Assembly (NCBI GenBank): GCA_015056585.1
Contig: SVFZ01000006.1
Location: 1 to 64,000 of the forward strand
Reading direction: 5' to 3'
DNA from: Butyrivibrio sp.
Lineage (GTDB): Bacteria; Bacillota; Clostridia; Lachnospirales; Lachnospiraceae
DNA: 64,000 nucleotides
Shown: piece by piece, positions 55,145-62,405 of the stretch
Layout: each line of letters starts with the position of its first letter
How positions within the stretch are numbered: position 1 is the first letter of the stretch
Program-made: the position numbers and the translations under genes
The notes under the pieces: generated by a model
What the model was told of the DNA's origin: nothing
The model's input: only the letters and a program-made list of their open reading frames with translations
Databases searched by the model: none

Positions 55145-55837
55145 AATGACCGCCTTTCTTTCACGTAACAAGAAATCCTTAAGTATATCGTGATCAATAC
55201 AATAGTCCACAGCCTTGGGTACAGCTTTGTTTAGTGATTCATTTTCCGAGAATTCCCGAACCTTCGCCACATACATAGAGTACTCATTGAGTTTCCTGCA
55301 GCTTTGCATCAGTGATGGATTCATTCCCTGATTGATGTTAAGAACTTTCACTGTCAGTTCAAGATTCGGCGATTCTGAAAGATTCTGATACAGTTCTGAC
55401 AGTCTGTAGGTCATTTCCTCCGGCATTTCATCTGTTCCATTATAAAACATCACAAAATGAGGCTCCGGAATCTGAATACGCTTACTGCCGTATATTCTAT
55501 CCTCGTCAACCAGTTGAGAAAATAGGCTACTAACATACAAAAGACATCTAAAAGGCATATTGGGGCACTTACTTGATTGATGCTCATAAATGTTCAGGTG
55601 AGTATCAATTATAAATGACAGATCATTATGCATACCCATAAAAATTGCATTGTCCAAAGTGTTGATGATAAGATCGTCAGGATTCTCATAATGCGAGTGA
55701 TTAATGGCATTGTAGAGATCCAAAAGTGCTTTTCTGTCCTCCTTGAACAGTAGTCTGAATACTGTGTCCTTGTACTTCCTGTTAGCCCATGGCCATCGAA
55801 GTTTCGTAAATATAAATTTATCTATCCTGTTTCCCAA
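54884..55837 (-). CDS. Rpn family PD-(D/E)XK nuclease (recombination-promoting nuclease)
   Basis: A 317-residue protein. DTVFRLLFKEDRKALLDLYNAI opens the family domain, and the nuclease core D-x5-D...EHQSS sits near residues 72-88 (NDLSFIIDTHLNIYEHQSS). The C-terminal part has a tandem GREE repeat (EEGREEGREEGLEEGRIKG) and a final helical segment. The family is often labelled transposase, but it lacks an RNase H core and cuts DNA. E. coli members are toxic nucleases linked to phage defence. Here it is a single-gene unit flanked by hairpins on both sides, a typical mobile or accessory gene slot. A possible internal start is described separately. Confidence 0.85.
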   Translation of the reverse strand: MGNRIDKFIFTKLRWPWANRKYKDTVFRLLFKEDRKALLDLYNAINHSHYENPDDLIINTLDNAIFMGMHNDLSFIIDTHLNIYEHQSSKCPNMPFRCLLYVSSLFSQLVDEDRIYGSKRIQIPEPHFVMFYNGTDEMPEEMTYRLSELYQNLSESPNLELTVKVLNINQGMNPSLMQSCRKLNEYSMYVAKVREFSENESLNKAVPKAVDYCIDHDILKDFLLRERKAVIMYSLYEYNKAGHMKVIKEEAFEEGREEGREEGLEEGRIKGIDEEKNRIIANMLQKDMAPEEIADLCGCLTEEVMAVKAYNKLSEKN

Positions 55838-56055
55838 TTATTGCATCCTTTCCGCATTAATGCAGAAAAGACATATAGAACCTATCTACACTAATACTAT
55901 CATATTTTTTATTTTTTGTTGGGAAAAAGTGATTACGAAAGATAATCACTTTCTGTTTGGTAGAATACCGATTGAACTAATATACAATAATTAGCATCTT
56001 ATTGTCAATGCATATGGCTTAAAGTGTCAAATACTGAATGATCGACGCAAGCCAC
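55838..56055. other. Upstream region of the Rpn gene
   Basis: About 220 bases with no gene. It contains a perfect 9-bp hairpin (AAGTGATTA/TAATCACTT, 55927-55951) with five T after it on the minus strand. Weak -10-like AT sequences lie between the hairpin and the ATG. No clear promoter could be assigned. Confidence 0.45.
55924..55951 (-). terminator. Terminator-like hairpin upstream of the Rpn gene
   Basis: A 9-bp stem with a 7-base loop and a T5 tail on the minus strand, about 90 bases before the Rpn start codon. It could insulate the gene from read-through or act as an attenuator. Confidence 0.55.
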
Positions 56056-56096
56056 AAAAAATCCACATTGCGAGCCTAATGGCCACAAAGTGGATT
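56056..56096 (-). terminator. Intrinsic terminator of the GT-C gene 56155..57639
   Basis: Arms AATCCACATTG and CAAAGTGGATT (10 pairs with one mismatch) enclose a GCC-TAAT-GGC hairpin and are followed on the minus strand by a T-run. It is about 60 bases after the stop codon. Confidence 0.75.
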
Positions 56097-56154
56097 GTTT
56101 ATACATAGAAATTTAATAATTTAGTTATTATATTTTATTCGTTTTCATTTTTGC

Positions 56155-57639
56155 TCAGTGCACATAAAAATAATAACTCGAGCCTGTCTTGTATAAAAGC
56201 TCAGCATCAAGTCCCTCTATTACAGACTCAGGCTCAGATGTGTAAGTCAGCAACATATAGTCTTTTTTAGCGTCAACAACATCCTGTGCAGTGTTTTCAT
56301 CAACAATACAATAACTCTTTGCATGAAGGAGTGGCTCAAAGAAACAGAAGCTGTTCCAATCTTCATTTATGTAAACTACTGCTTCCTTATCTTCCATATA
56401 ATTCATCGTAGAGTTCAGTTCTTCATTGTGATAGCAGTTTGGGACACAAAAGCCTCTTGAAATCAGATTTCCTGTATTTATAATCAAAAAAACTATAAGC
56501 GCAATGCAGGATGCATATCGAGCGCCAGCAAACACTGTAACAAGCTCTGAAATGATCAAATATCCAATCAAAATAAATCCAAAAGCTGTGCACATGACAT
56601 ACCTGGCAGTTGTAAACGGAGCAATCTTGCCGACTACAAGAACATATAATAAACAGCTTAGTAAAAGTGCCGCCTCAAACCCCCAAAGTTTTTCTTTTTT
56701 CTTAAATTTCAGAAGAATCAATACTGCAAGTGCTATTGCAAAAACCAAAAGAAGCCCCCAAAATCCTTGCTCGTTAAGAGCTTTAAACAAACCCTTAGCA
56801 CCTTTAAAAAGGCCTCCGAAAGAAAGAGCCTTAGAAATAGCCTGTCTTCCTCTATATCCTCTGAAAAGGTGACCAACAATGTGATACCAGATTATCAGGT
56901 AAAAGATTCCTGATCCTGCGGCAGTAAAGATGCTCGTGCGAAGTTCCTTATATTTTCTGTTCATTTTAAGATTTATGGCAAAACATACACAAATAAAGAA
57001 AGAGAATATAAGGAAATAGTAATGAGTAAGCATTCCCAGAACTATAATAGCAGAGAACAATCTATAGAATTTTTTATCCAGTTCTTTATCCCAATAGTGC
57101 TTAATCAGATATGAAAGCGCTATCGTAAAAAACGCGAACTGAGTATACATTCTGATGAACATAATAGTATTCAGGAATATTACTGATGTCCCGTAAGCCA
57201 ATATGATTCCAAAAGACATAAACTCGCTTCCCGTAATTTCTTTAGCCAGCTTATAAAGCAAATACATAATGGCAATCATCCACAGAATATTCACTGCTAT
57301 TCCATACCACTTGCTAAACGTATTCGGAAAGAATGAACATACAGTATGGAAAATAATATAATATAGCGGTGGATGCACATCTGCCGCTTGATTTTTCCAT
57401 ACATTCACGTAGTTAAATCTCTGTCCTGAATTAACCTCCATATAGTCTTCAAAGGGCCCCATTCCTGAATATTCTTGTCCACGTTCAATCTTCGGTGTAA
57501 TGCCGCCTACATGATTGGCCAGTCCATAATTCCATATTTCATCCAGATTATATCCAACCTTTTTGAAGCCTAAAAAGACAGACATAATGGCAACTACGAT
57601 GATCACTACCCCAATCATTATTCTTTCCCGTGCTTTCAT
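56155..57639 (-). CDS. GT-C type membrane glycosyltransferase-like protein
   Basis: A 494-residue polytopic protein, paralogous to the one at 6534..8171. It has the first-loop acidic motif NLDEIWNYG, then AADVHPPLYYIIFH, then a series of helices and a soluble C-terminal end (YTSEPESVIEG...YFYVH) like that of its paralog. This is the pattern of PMT/ArnT-like GT-C enzymes using lipid-phosphate sugars. It has its own strong promoter and terminator, so it is expressed separately from the adjacent HprK-like cassette. The sugar is unknown. Confidence 0.75.
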   Translation of the reverse strand: MKARERIMIGVVIIVVAIMSVFLGFKKVGYNLDEIWNYGLANHVGGITPKIERGQEYSGMGPFEDYMEVNSGQRFNYVNVWKNQAADVHPPLYYIIFHTVCSFFPNTFSKWYGIAVNILWMIAIMYLLYKLAKEITGSEFMSFGIILAYGTSVIFLNTIMFIRMYTQFAFFTIALSYLIKHYWDKELDKKFYRLFSAIIVLGMLTHYYFLIFSFFICVCFAINLKMNRKYKELRTSIFTAAGSGIFYLIIWYHIVGHLFRGYRGRQAISKALSFGGLFKGAKGLFKALNEQGFWGLLLVFAIALAVLILLKFKKKEKLWGFEAALLLSCLLYVLVVGKIAPFTTARYVMCTAFGFILIGYLIISELVTVFAGARYASCIALIVFLIINTGNLISRGFCVPNCYHNEELNSTMNYMEDKEAVVYINEDWNSFCFFEPLLHAKSYCIVDENTAQDVVDAKKDYMLLTYTSEPESVIEGLDAELLYKTGSSYYFYVH

Positions 57640-57715
57640 AAATCTCCTCTTTCTTAATCTGTAGTTACTCTTTATTATTGTTTAAGCAGCCATTATTTAT
57701 ATGCAAAACAGTGAA

Positions 57716-57744
57716 ATTATACTATTTCTCCCCCCTAATAGCAA
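57716..57744 (-). promoter_or_regulatory. Strong promoter of the GT-C gene
   Basis: Minus-strand TTGCTA (57739-57744) and a perfect TATAAT (57716-57721) with exactly 17 bases between them, 77 bases before the ATG at 57639. It lies between the HprK-like gene and the GT-C gene. Confidence 0.8.
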
Positions 57745-57789
57745 CACTTATCATAAATGCCTGTTTAATATTCCTGTTTAATTCGATTT

Positions 57790-58701
57790 TTATTTCCCAA
57801 AAATAGTGCTGATATGCCTTATGACTTCGCCAAGGGTATCCTTCCCTTTCGGCCTTGTAATCTGATATATCTGTACAATCGCTGCAATCTTAAGACAGCT
57901 TTGCATATATTCAGGAGGAACTCCCCAGAATTTAAATCCGTCTTCGCCACGGTAAATGTTTCGAAGAATAAGCATAAGCTTCTCGTGACCAGTAATTTCC
58001 CGAAAAGAAAGATCCTCTTCATTTGAAAGCATGATCTCAAATAGATAATGAAAGTCCGCCCCCTCAGGCAAAAAGCCATCTTTCAGCCTCAAAGCATATT
58101 TATCCCTGTCTTCATTTATATAAATCAGTTCCGAAAGATCATAGCCTTTTTTTGCAGCCGCATCTCTACACAACTTTTGCTGAGGATATGCCATGTTGAT
58201 GTGTGGTCTTTCTCCTTCCACGGAAATCGAACAAACATCATCAGCAATAAATAAAAAGCCTTTTTCCAAAAGAGCATCCGTCACAGTTGATTTTCCGGCT
58301 CCGGACTCTCCGGTTACGATTACACCCTTTCCGTCCTTTGCAACAGCTCCTCCATGTAAAAGCACTTGCTTCCTTAGAAGCATGCAATATCCAAATCCGC
58401 TTCCCAATAAAAAACTTCTTATCTGTTGATGATCAGCTCCGCGCGAAGGTGCAACAGTGATAGAATCTTTTGTAACCCAATAATCCCCTACTCCCGGAAT
58501 TCTATAAACCATTGTGTCCTTCGAAAAAGCTACAAACGGTTCATCTTCACTTTTGTCCTCAAACAGGTCAAGAGCCTCCTTTGGCATATCTCCGATAACA
58601 ATTCTCACATCGGATTTATCAGGAAACTCTCTTTCGTATGCCTCCTCTATCTGGATTTCAGATTCAACATTTAAGCCATATAAAAAATATTTATAGTTCA
58701 T
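57790..58701 (-). CDS. HprK-like P-loop kinase (lasso-peptide kinase relative)
   Basis: A 303-residue protein of the HPr-kinase-related family. It has LLHGGAVAKDGKGVIVTGES with Walker A GESGAGKST at residues 131-139, then FIADDVCSI, the D-D pair of HprK-like active sites. It lacks the full HprK/P signature and the N-terminal domain. Relatives (PadeK/ThcoK type) phosphorylate the C-terminal Ser of lasso peptides, and others occur in exopolysaccharide loci without a known substrate. It is the third gene after the nucleotidyltransferase and B2-type protease. The 81-base gap before it holds no convincing precursor gene. Confidence 0.82.
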   Translation of the reverse strand: MNYKYFLYGLNVESEIQIEEAYEREFPDKSDVRIVIGDMPKEALDLFEDKSEDEPFVAFSKDTMVYRIPGVGDYWVTKDSITVAPSRGADHQQIRSFLLGSGFGYCMLLRKQVLLHGGAVAKDGKGVIVTGESGAGKSTVTDALLEKGFLFIADDVCSISVEGERPHINMAYPQQKLCRDAAAKKGYDLSELIYINEDRDKYALRLKDGFLPEGADFHYLFEIMLSNEEDLSFREITGHEKLMLILRNIYRGEDGFKFWGVPPEYMQSCLKIAAIVQIYQITRPKGKDTLGEVIRHISTIFGK

Positions 58702-58782
58702 GGTCGCATTTCCTCACGAAAGCAAAATAGTCCTAATAATGTGCAATCCCAAACACAACCGAATTATAGTCACAGTCATATA

Positions 58783-59190
58783 TCACAGGCAAAACTTGGC
58801 AACAATCCCGTAGCCATCACCATTGCCTCCAGTGGCATACAATTTTCCACAACGAAGCCATGAATGCGCAATCATTTTGCCGTTCTCATCTTTGCCCACC
58901 CCAAGATACATTGTTGAAGTAATGCCTTTTCTTCGTAAAAAATATCTGACTGTCAACGCTCTCACCAGACATTTGCTCTTCCAGGGGGTTTTTCCAGCGA
59001 TTCTATTTACATCAGTAGAGACATCATAGGCATATTTATAATTCCATGATGTGTCATCCGCAGGAGATTCCTCCCCTCTTTTCCCCCACCTTTTTTCAAG
59101 TTTTTTTGATGGAATCAATAGCATCTGTGCTCTGTAGAAGGCTGTAAGATACCAGATTGCCACAACTCTCCTAATATTTTTATTCTTCAT
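58783..59190 (-). CDS. Lasso-peptide B2-type cysteine protease (transglutaminase-like)
   Basis: A 135-residue protein that matches the stand-alone B2 leader peptidase of lasso peptide pathways. TPWKSKCLVRALTVRYFLRR has the catalytic Cys74 in the W-x3-CLVRA motif. STMYLGVGKDENGKMIAHSW then has the catalytic His109, and the segment continues as LRCGKLYATGG. The Asp of the triad is probably in the last 15 residues. No PqqD-like (B1) domain is fused or encoded next to it, and no lasso cyclase is in the window. Its ATG overlaps the end of the nucleotidyltransferase gene by 11 bases, so the two are coupled. Confidence 0.88.
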   Translation of the reverse strand: MKNKNIRRVVAIWYLTAFYRAQMLLIPSKKLEKRWGKRGEESPADDTSWNYKYAYDVSTDVNRIAGKTPWKSKCLVRALTVRYFLRRKGITSTMYLGVGKDENGKMIAHSWLRCGKLYATGGNGDGYGIVAKFCL

Positions 59191-60427
59191 CTAAAAGTCC
59201 CACGCTTCCAAGAAGCCCTAACCTGGATTCAACAATTTCCACCTTCTGCATCCCTGTAAATGATTCTTTATTCCTTATAAAAAGTTGCCACAGTACTTTT
59301 CGCACCGCTCTATGAACCCACGCTATAGGAAGAAGCGCCGGCATTTTCTTGGCATATTCATAATTTTCATTAAGTTCACAGGGCCTTGGAAAAAGAAAAT
59401 TGATTGTCCTCGCCAGCTTACTCTTTTTAATTTTCGTCCTCTCACCCACAAAATACGGCTCAAGTGTGCTTGTTAACTGCCACTGTTCTGTTCTGAGCTG
59501 ATTTTCATCTCCAATATAAATAAAATCCACAAGAAGGGCATCCAGTATTTGTTCATCAGTCTGCATTTCATGACCGTTTAATATGAATTCCTTCATACCA
59601 AATTTTGTGATACAGATGGTAAAGAAATTCTCACAAAACTTTGTATAGCCACATTTTTCCATTACATCCCAGAAAAATACCGGATTGATATTATCCGAAT
59701 TCTTATCAACAAACAGAACAATATCCGTAAAGAACTTAATGCTCGCTCCTTCGAGAATAAAATGCTTTATCATATGAAACACCAGATATACAAGATGTTC
59801 ATTTACTCCGAAGGTTCTGATCTTGCCTTCTTTTAATCTCACGTTAATTCTATGCTCAGGTCTATCTATACCTGCGCCCCTGATAATTTCTATCTTAGAG
59901 CCCTTGTAGTCCTCAAAAACGCTGGTATGCAGCTCTATCTTGTGTCCGGTGTGCTCATTCTTATAGACAAAAACCTGCTCTTTGGTTTCATGCTCCATGA
60001 TCGAATAGCCTCTTCTTTCAATCATTCCGCAAACCTTTACTCTGTCGCTGGGATCCACCAGAATATCCGAGTCGGACGAAATCCTGTAAAGAGGGTTGGG
60101 ATAGCAGGCTGCAACTATCGGTCCCTTAAATACAGCATAATCTATTTTTGCCTCATTCATTTCAAAAAGCAAATCCATAAGAGCATGCAAGTATTTTGCC
60201 TGCCTTATGTATATCTGAAGGCGAGTCGCTTCCCACTGTTTCAAAAGATCATCCGGAATTTCCCCTACTTGTCTCGCCACATCCAAGACAACCGCAGCAA
60301 GACCGTTTTTGTAAGCCAGTTCCAAAATGCCTTTCCAATCAGCACAATCAAAAAAGCCATCATTTCCAGGAATCTGGTTGATGGCTCTATTTGTAAGTTC
60401 AATAAAATCTCTCTCTATATCCTTCAT
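59180..60427 (-). CDS. NTP_transf_5-type nucleotidyltransferase
   Basis: A 415-residue protein of the minimal-nucleotidyltransferase-like family that accompanies lasso and other RiPP genes. AKIDYAVFKGPIVAACYPNP is followed by YRISSDSDILVD, with the D-x-D metal ligands at about residues 119 and 121. After VYKNEHTGHKIELHTS a long helical C-terminal half follows. It is the first gene of a three-gene unit and starts 100 bases after the rplL terminator. No strong promoter was seen in that gap, so expression may need an activator or read-through. The reaction is unknown; AMP or other nucleotidyl transfer to a peptide or sugar is possible. Confidence 0.82.
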   Translation of the reverse strand: MKDIERDFIELTNRAINQIPGNDGFFDCADWKGILELAYKNGLAAVVLDVARQVGEIPDDLLKQWEATRLQIYIRQAKYLHALMDLLFEMNEAKIDYAVFKGPIVAACYPNPLYRISSDSDILVDPSDRVKVCGMIERRGYSIMEHETKEQVFVYKNEHTGHKIELHTSVFEDYKGSKIEIIRGAGIDRPEHRINVRLKEGKIRTFGVNEHLVYLVFHMIKHFILEGASIKFFTDIVLFVDKNSDNINPVFFWDVMEKCGYTKFCENFFTICITKFGMKEFILNGHEMQTDEQILDALLVDFIYIGDENQLRTEQWQLTSTLEPYFVGERTKIKKSKLARTINFLFPRPCELNENYEYAKKMPALLPIAWVHRAVRKVLWQLFIRNKESFTGMQKVEIVESRLGLLGSVGLLDEE

Positions 60428-60526
60428 AGCAAAACAATCCCACTCTGTAACGGTAATTTCATTCCTGTCCAGTTAACAGTTTTCCTAATCTATCTTCACA
60501 TAAAAACATCAATTCTTTTATAACAT

Positions 60527-60557
60527 AAAAAAAGAGCAGATGCAAAAACGCATCTGC
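60527..60557 (-). terminator. Intrinsic terminator of rplJL
   Basis: An 8-bp perfect stem (GCAGATGC/GCATCTGC) with a 6-base loop, followed on the minus strand by TCTTTTTTT. It ends the ribosomal operon 30 bases after rplL, where rpoB would normally follow. Confidence 0.93.
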
Positions 60558-60588
60558 CCTTGTATGATCTGTTATTAAGAAGCAAGAA

Positions 60589-60966
60589 TTACTTAAGAGT
60601 AACCTTAGCGCCCTCAGCCTCAAGCTTAGCCTTGATGTCATCAGCCTCAGCCTTAGCAGCGTTCTCCTTAACCATCTTAGGAGCTCCATCAACGAGATCC
60701 TTTGCTTCCTTAAGTCCAAGACCTGTAAGCTCACGAACAACCTTGATAACCTTAACCTTGTTAGGACCAACCTCTGTAAGCTCTACGTTGAACTCAGTCT
60801 TCTCCTCACCAGCTGCTGCTGCGCCAGCACCTGCTGCTGCAACTACAACGCCTGCTGCTGCAGATACGCCGAACTCTTCCTCACAAGCCTTTACAAGATC
60901 GTTAAGCTCAAGAACTGTAAGCTCTTTGATAGCATCGATAAATTCTGCTGTTGTTAACTTTGCCAT
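60589..60966 (-). CDS. rplL: 50S ribosomal protein L7/L12
   Basis: A 125-residue stalk protein with the N-terminal dimerisation helices ([19 protein letters not shown]), the Ala/Gly-rich hinge (about residues 36-54) and the C-terminal factor-binding domain ([20 protein letters not shown]...GAKVTLK). GGAGG lies nine bases before the ATG. It follows rplJ by 69 bases and is closed by a strong terminator instead of leading into rpoB. Confidence 0.98.
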   Translation of the reverse strand: MAKLTTAEFIDAIKELTVLELNDLVKACEEEFGVSAAAGVVVAAAGAGAAAAGEEKTEFNVELTEVGPNKVKVIKVVRELTGLGLKEAKDLVDGAPKMVKENAAKAEADDIKAKLEAEGAKVTLK

Positions 60967-61035
60967 TATTATATACCTCCATATAGTATAATTTCTGAAT
61001 TTGTGTTGTTAAAAAAACTAACTAATCTGTACAGA

Positions 61036-61611
61036 TTACTCTGCTGCAGGTGCTTCTGCAGGAGCTTCTTCTGTAGCAGGTGCCTCTGCTGTCTCAGCAG
61101 GAGCTTCCTCAGCTGCAGGAGCTGACTCGCCGCCTTTCTCTGCGATCTGATTGATAACGCGAGCGAAGTTTGCGATAGGTGACTGCATAGAACCAAGCAA
61201 TCTTGAAAGAAGAACTTCCTTTGAAGGTATGGAAGCAATCTCAGTCATTGCTGATGCATCATAGAATTTACCTTCTATAACACCACCCTTAATCTCAAGA
61301 GCCTTAGCCTGCTTAGCAAACTCGTAAAGAACACGAGCCGGAGCTGCCGGATCTGTCTCAGAAACAGCCATTGCTGAAGGACCGTTTAAAAGGTCAGAAA
61401 GCTGCTCGAAATCAGTTCCCTTGAATGCGAAGTTCATCATCGTATTCTTGTAAACCTTATATGTTACGCCTTCTTCACGAAGTTTCTTACGAAGCTCAGT
61501 ATCCTGTGCAACAGTAAGTCCGCGGTGATCTACAAGTACGACAGCCTGTGCGTCTTTAATCTTTGAAGAAATCTCTTCAACTACAGGCTTTTTAAGTTCA
61601 ACCTTTGCCAT
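61036..61611 (-). CDS. rplJ: 50S ribosomal protein L10
   Basis: A 191-residue stalk-base protein. VELKKPVVEEISSKIKDAQA and VVLVDHRGLTVAQDTELRKK are typical; the C-terminal helix that binds L7/L12 lies near 130-165. The last 30 or so residues form a low-complexity Ala/Glu/Pro tail (EEAPAETAEAPATEEAPAEA) beyond the usual length of about 165-175. AAGGAGG lies seven bases before the ATG. It is controlled by the L10 leader and attenuator upstream. The rplK and rplA genes that usually precede it are not here. Confidence 0.98.
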   Translation of the reverse strand: MAKVELKKPVVEEISSKIKDAQAVVLVDHRGLTVAQDTELRKKLREEGVTYKVYKNTMMNFAFKGTDFEQLSDLLNGPSAMAVSETDPAAPARVLYEFAKQAKALEIKGGVIEGKFYDASAMTEIASIPSKEVLLSRLLGSMQSPIANFARVINQIAEKGGESAPAAEEAPAETAEAPATEEAPAEAPAAE

Positions 61612-61644
61612 TTTTTTACCTCCTTATAGAATTTACCGCCAAAG

Positions 61645-61676
61645 AAAAACCTCTCAACGTCAAAGACATTAAGAGG
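61645..61676 (-). terminator. Attenuator hairpin before rplJ
   Basis: A long stem read on the minus strand as CCTCTTAATGTC-ttt-GACGTTGAGAGG (with G-T pairs), followed by TTTTTCTTT. It lies between the L10 leader and rplJ and would stop transcription when the leader is bound. Confidence 0.85.
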
Positions 61677-61782
61677 TAAAAAAGTCTGTTCAAACTTTTC
61701 CTCGGCAGGCGTTTTCACATTATGTTCCTCATAAAGGAACACCTGCTGTCTTCGGCATGTTGTCTTATCTCATCTGACAACC
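61645..61782 (-). ncRNA. Ribosomal protein L10 leader
   Basis: The 5' untranslated RNA carries the L10-leader core, CCGAAGACAGCAGGTG and later CGCCTGCCGAGGAAA, which pair to form the L10(L12)4 binding site. A GTTGTC/GACAAC stem comes first, and the attenuator hairpin ends it. This is autogenous feedback control of rplJL by L10. Confidence 0.9.
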
Positions 61783-61788
61783 TTAAAT

Positions 61789-61817
61789 AGGTTATCACAA
61801 TTGAAATCAGTTGTCAA
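61789..61817 (-). promoter_or_regulatory. Promoter of rplJL
   Basis: A perfect TTGACA (61812-61817) and TAACCT (61789-61794) with 17 bases between them on the minus strand; GATAAC two bases nearer is an alternative -10. The predicted start is at the first base of the L10 leader. Confidence 0.75.
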
Positions 61818-61880
61818 TACACAAATTATTGACGTCTCAATTACGTCTTAATCCTCAGCCCCAAAATCAACTCCATGTCC

Positions 61881-62273
61881 TTACTGCGTTACTACTTTTT
61901 CTTTTTTCATTTCTACTGTTTTCTCAAGATTGTTAAGTTTTCTCTCCAAATAGCTAAGCCTTATACGAAGCATTTCAACTTCATTGTAAGGAGTCATAGC
62001 AGCTTGCAGATTCCTTGATAAATCCAGATGACCCTCGGCAACGATTTGGATATTCTTACAGATCTCATTCTCAATTCGAAGGTTAATCTCAGTTATATCC
62101 TTTTTTATTGCCTTTATATCTCTCTGGGTTTCAGCAATATCCTTGTCCATTCTCTCAAGTTTATTATCCATCTGTTCGAATCTCTTATCTACCTGCTCGA
62201 ACCTCTTATCTACCTGTTCGAACTTCTCGTTCATAGTCTGTAATATCAGATCAAGTTTTTCATTTATATCCAT
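61881..62273 (-). CDS. Coiled-coil protein of unknown function, LexA-box promoter
   Basis: A 130-residue, nearly all-helical protein. Residues 18-38 are three copies of a seven-residue repeat (FEQVDKR FEQVDKR FEQMDNK). Heptads continue to about residue 75 (MDKDIAETQRDIKAIKKDI), and a second coiled coil lies near 98-125. No membrane segment or catalytic motif is seen. The ATG at 62273 follows GGGAGAG; an ATG 24 bases upstream is rejected. Its strong promoter contains a LexA box, so it is probably induced by DNA damage. Function unknown; a structural or scaffolding role in the SOS response is a guess. Confidence 0.7.
   Translation of the reverse strand: MDINEKLDLILQTMNEKFEQVDKRFEQVDKRFEQMDNKLERMDKDIAETQRDIKAIKKDITEINLRIENEICKNIQIVAEGHLDLSRNLQAAMTPYNEVEMLRIRLSYLERKLNNLEKTVEMKKEKVVTQ
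62158..62222. repeat. 21-bp tandem repeat in the coiled-coil gene
   Basis: Nearly identical 21-base units (CTCTTATCTACCTGCTCGAAC and relatives) in tandem encode the repeated FEQVDKR heptads. Such repeats can change copy number by slippage. Confidence 0.7.
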
Positions 62274-62335
62274 AATTTCTCTCCCAATCAATTTCAAATT
62301 AAAACGGACTGCATTCGAATGTGTCGTGCCAATAT

Positions 62336-62364
62336 ATAATATAGGAACATTTGTTCGATGTCAA
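62336..62364 (-). promoter_or_regulatory. Strong promoter of the coiled-coil gene
   Basis: A perfect TTGACA (62359-62364) and TATTAT (62336-62341) with 17 bases between them on the minus strand, about 65 bases before the ATG. Confidence 0.88.
62344..62357. promoter_or_regulatory. LexA (SOS) box
   Basis: The minus strand reads CGAACAAATGTTCC, which fits the Bacillus-type LexA consensus CGAACRNRYGTTYG at 13 of 14 positions; the GAAC-n4-GTTC core (62345-62356) is perfect. It fills the spacer between -35 and -10, the ideal place for repression. Confidence 0.82.
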
Positions 62365-62405
62365 TGATTAAATTTTTTATCTTTCAAAATCAATTCATCT
62401 TTTGA

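Noticed and set aside
54884-55837. Reading the PD-(D/E)XK gene as an active transposase with IS ends
   Set aside because: No terminal inverted repeats or target duplications were seen around it, and the Rpn group are nucleases rather than classic transposases.
58714-58779. A 21-codon hydrophobic reading frame between the B2-type and HprK-like genes, considered as a peptide precursor
   Set aside because: It has no ribosome site and no leader/core pattern with the Thr and Gly/Asp/Glu positions expected of lasso precursors.
60459-60509. A 16-residue reading frame just after the rplL terminator, considered as a leader peptide or precursor
   Set aside because: No clear ribosome site, very short, and it is the tail of a longer chance frame antisense or out of frame to rplL.
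59852-60523. A 223-residue plus-strand open frame opposite the nucleotidyltransferase gene
   Set aside because: Composition is that of an antisense shadow; no ribosome site, no family resemblance, and the minus-strand gene is well supported.
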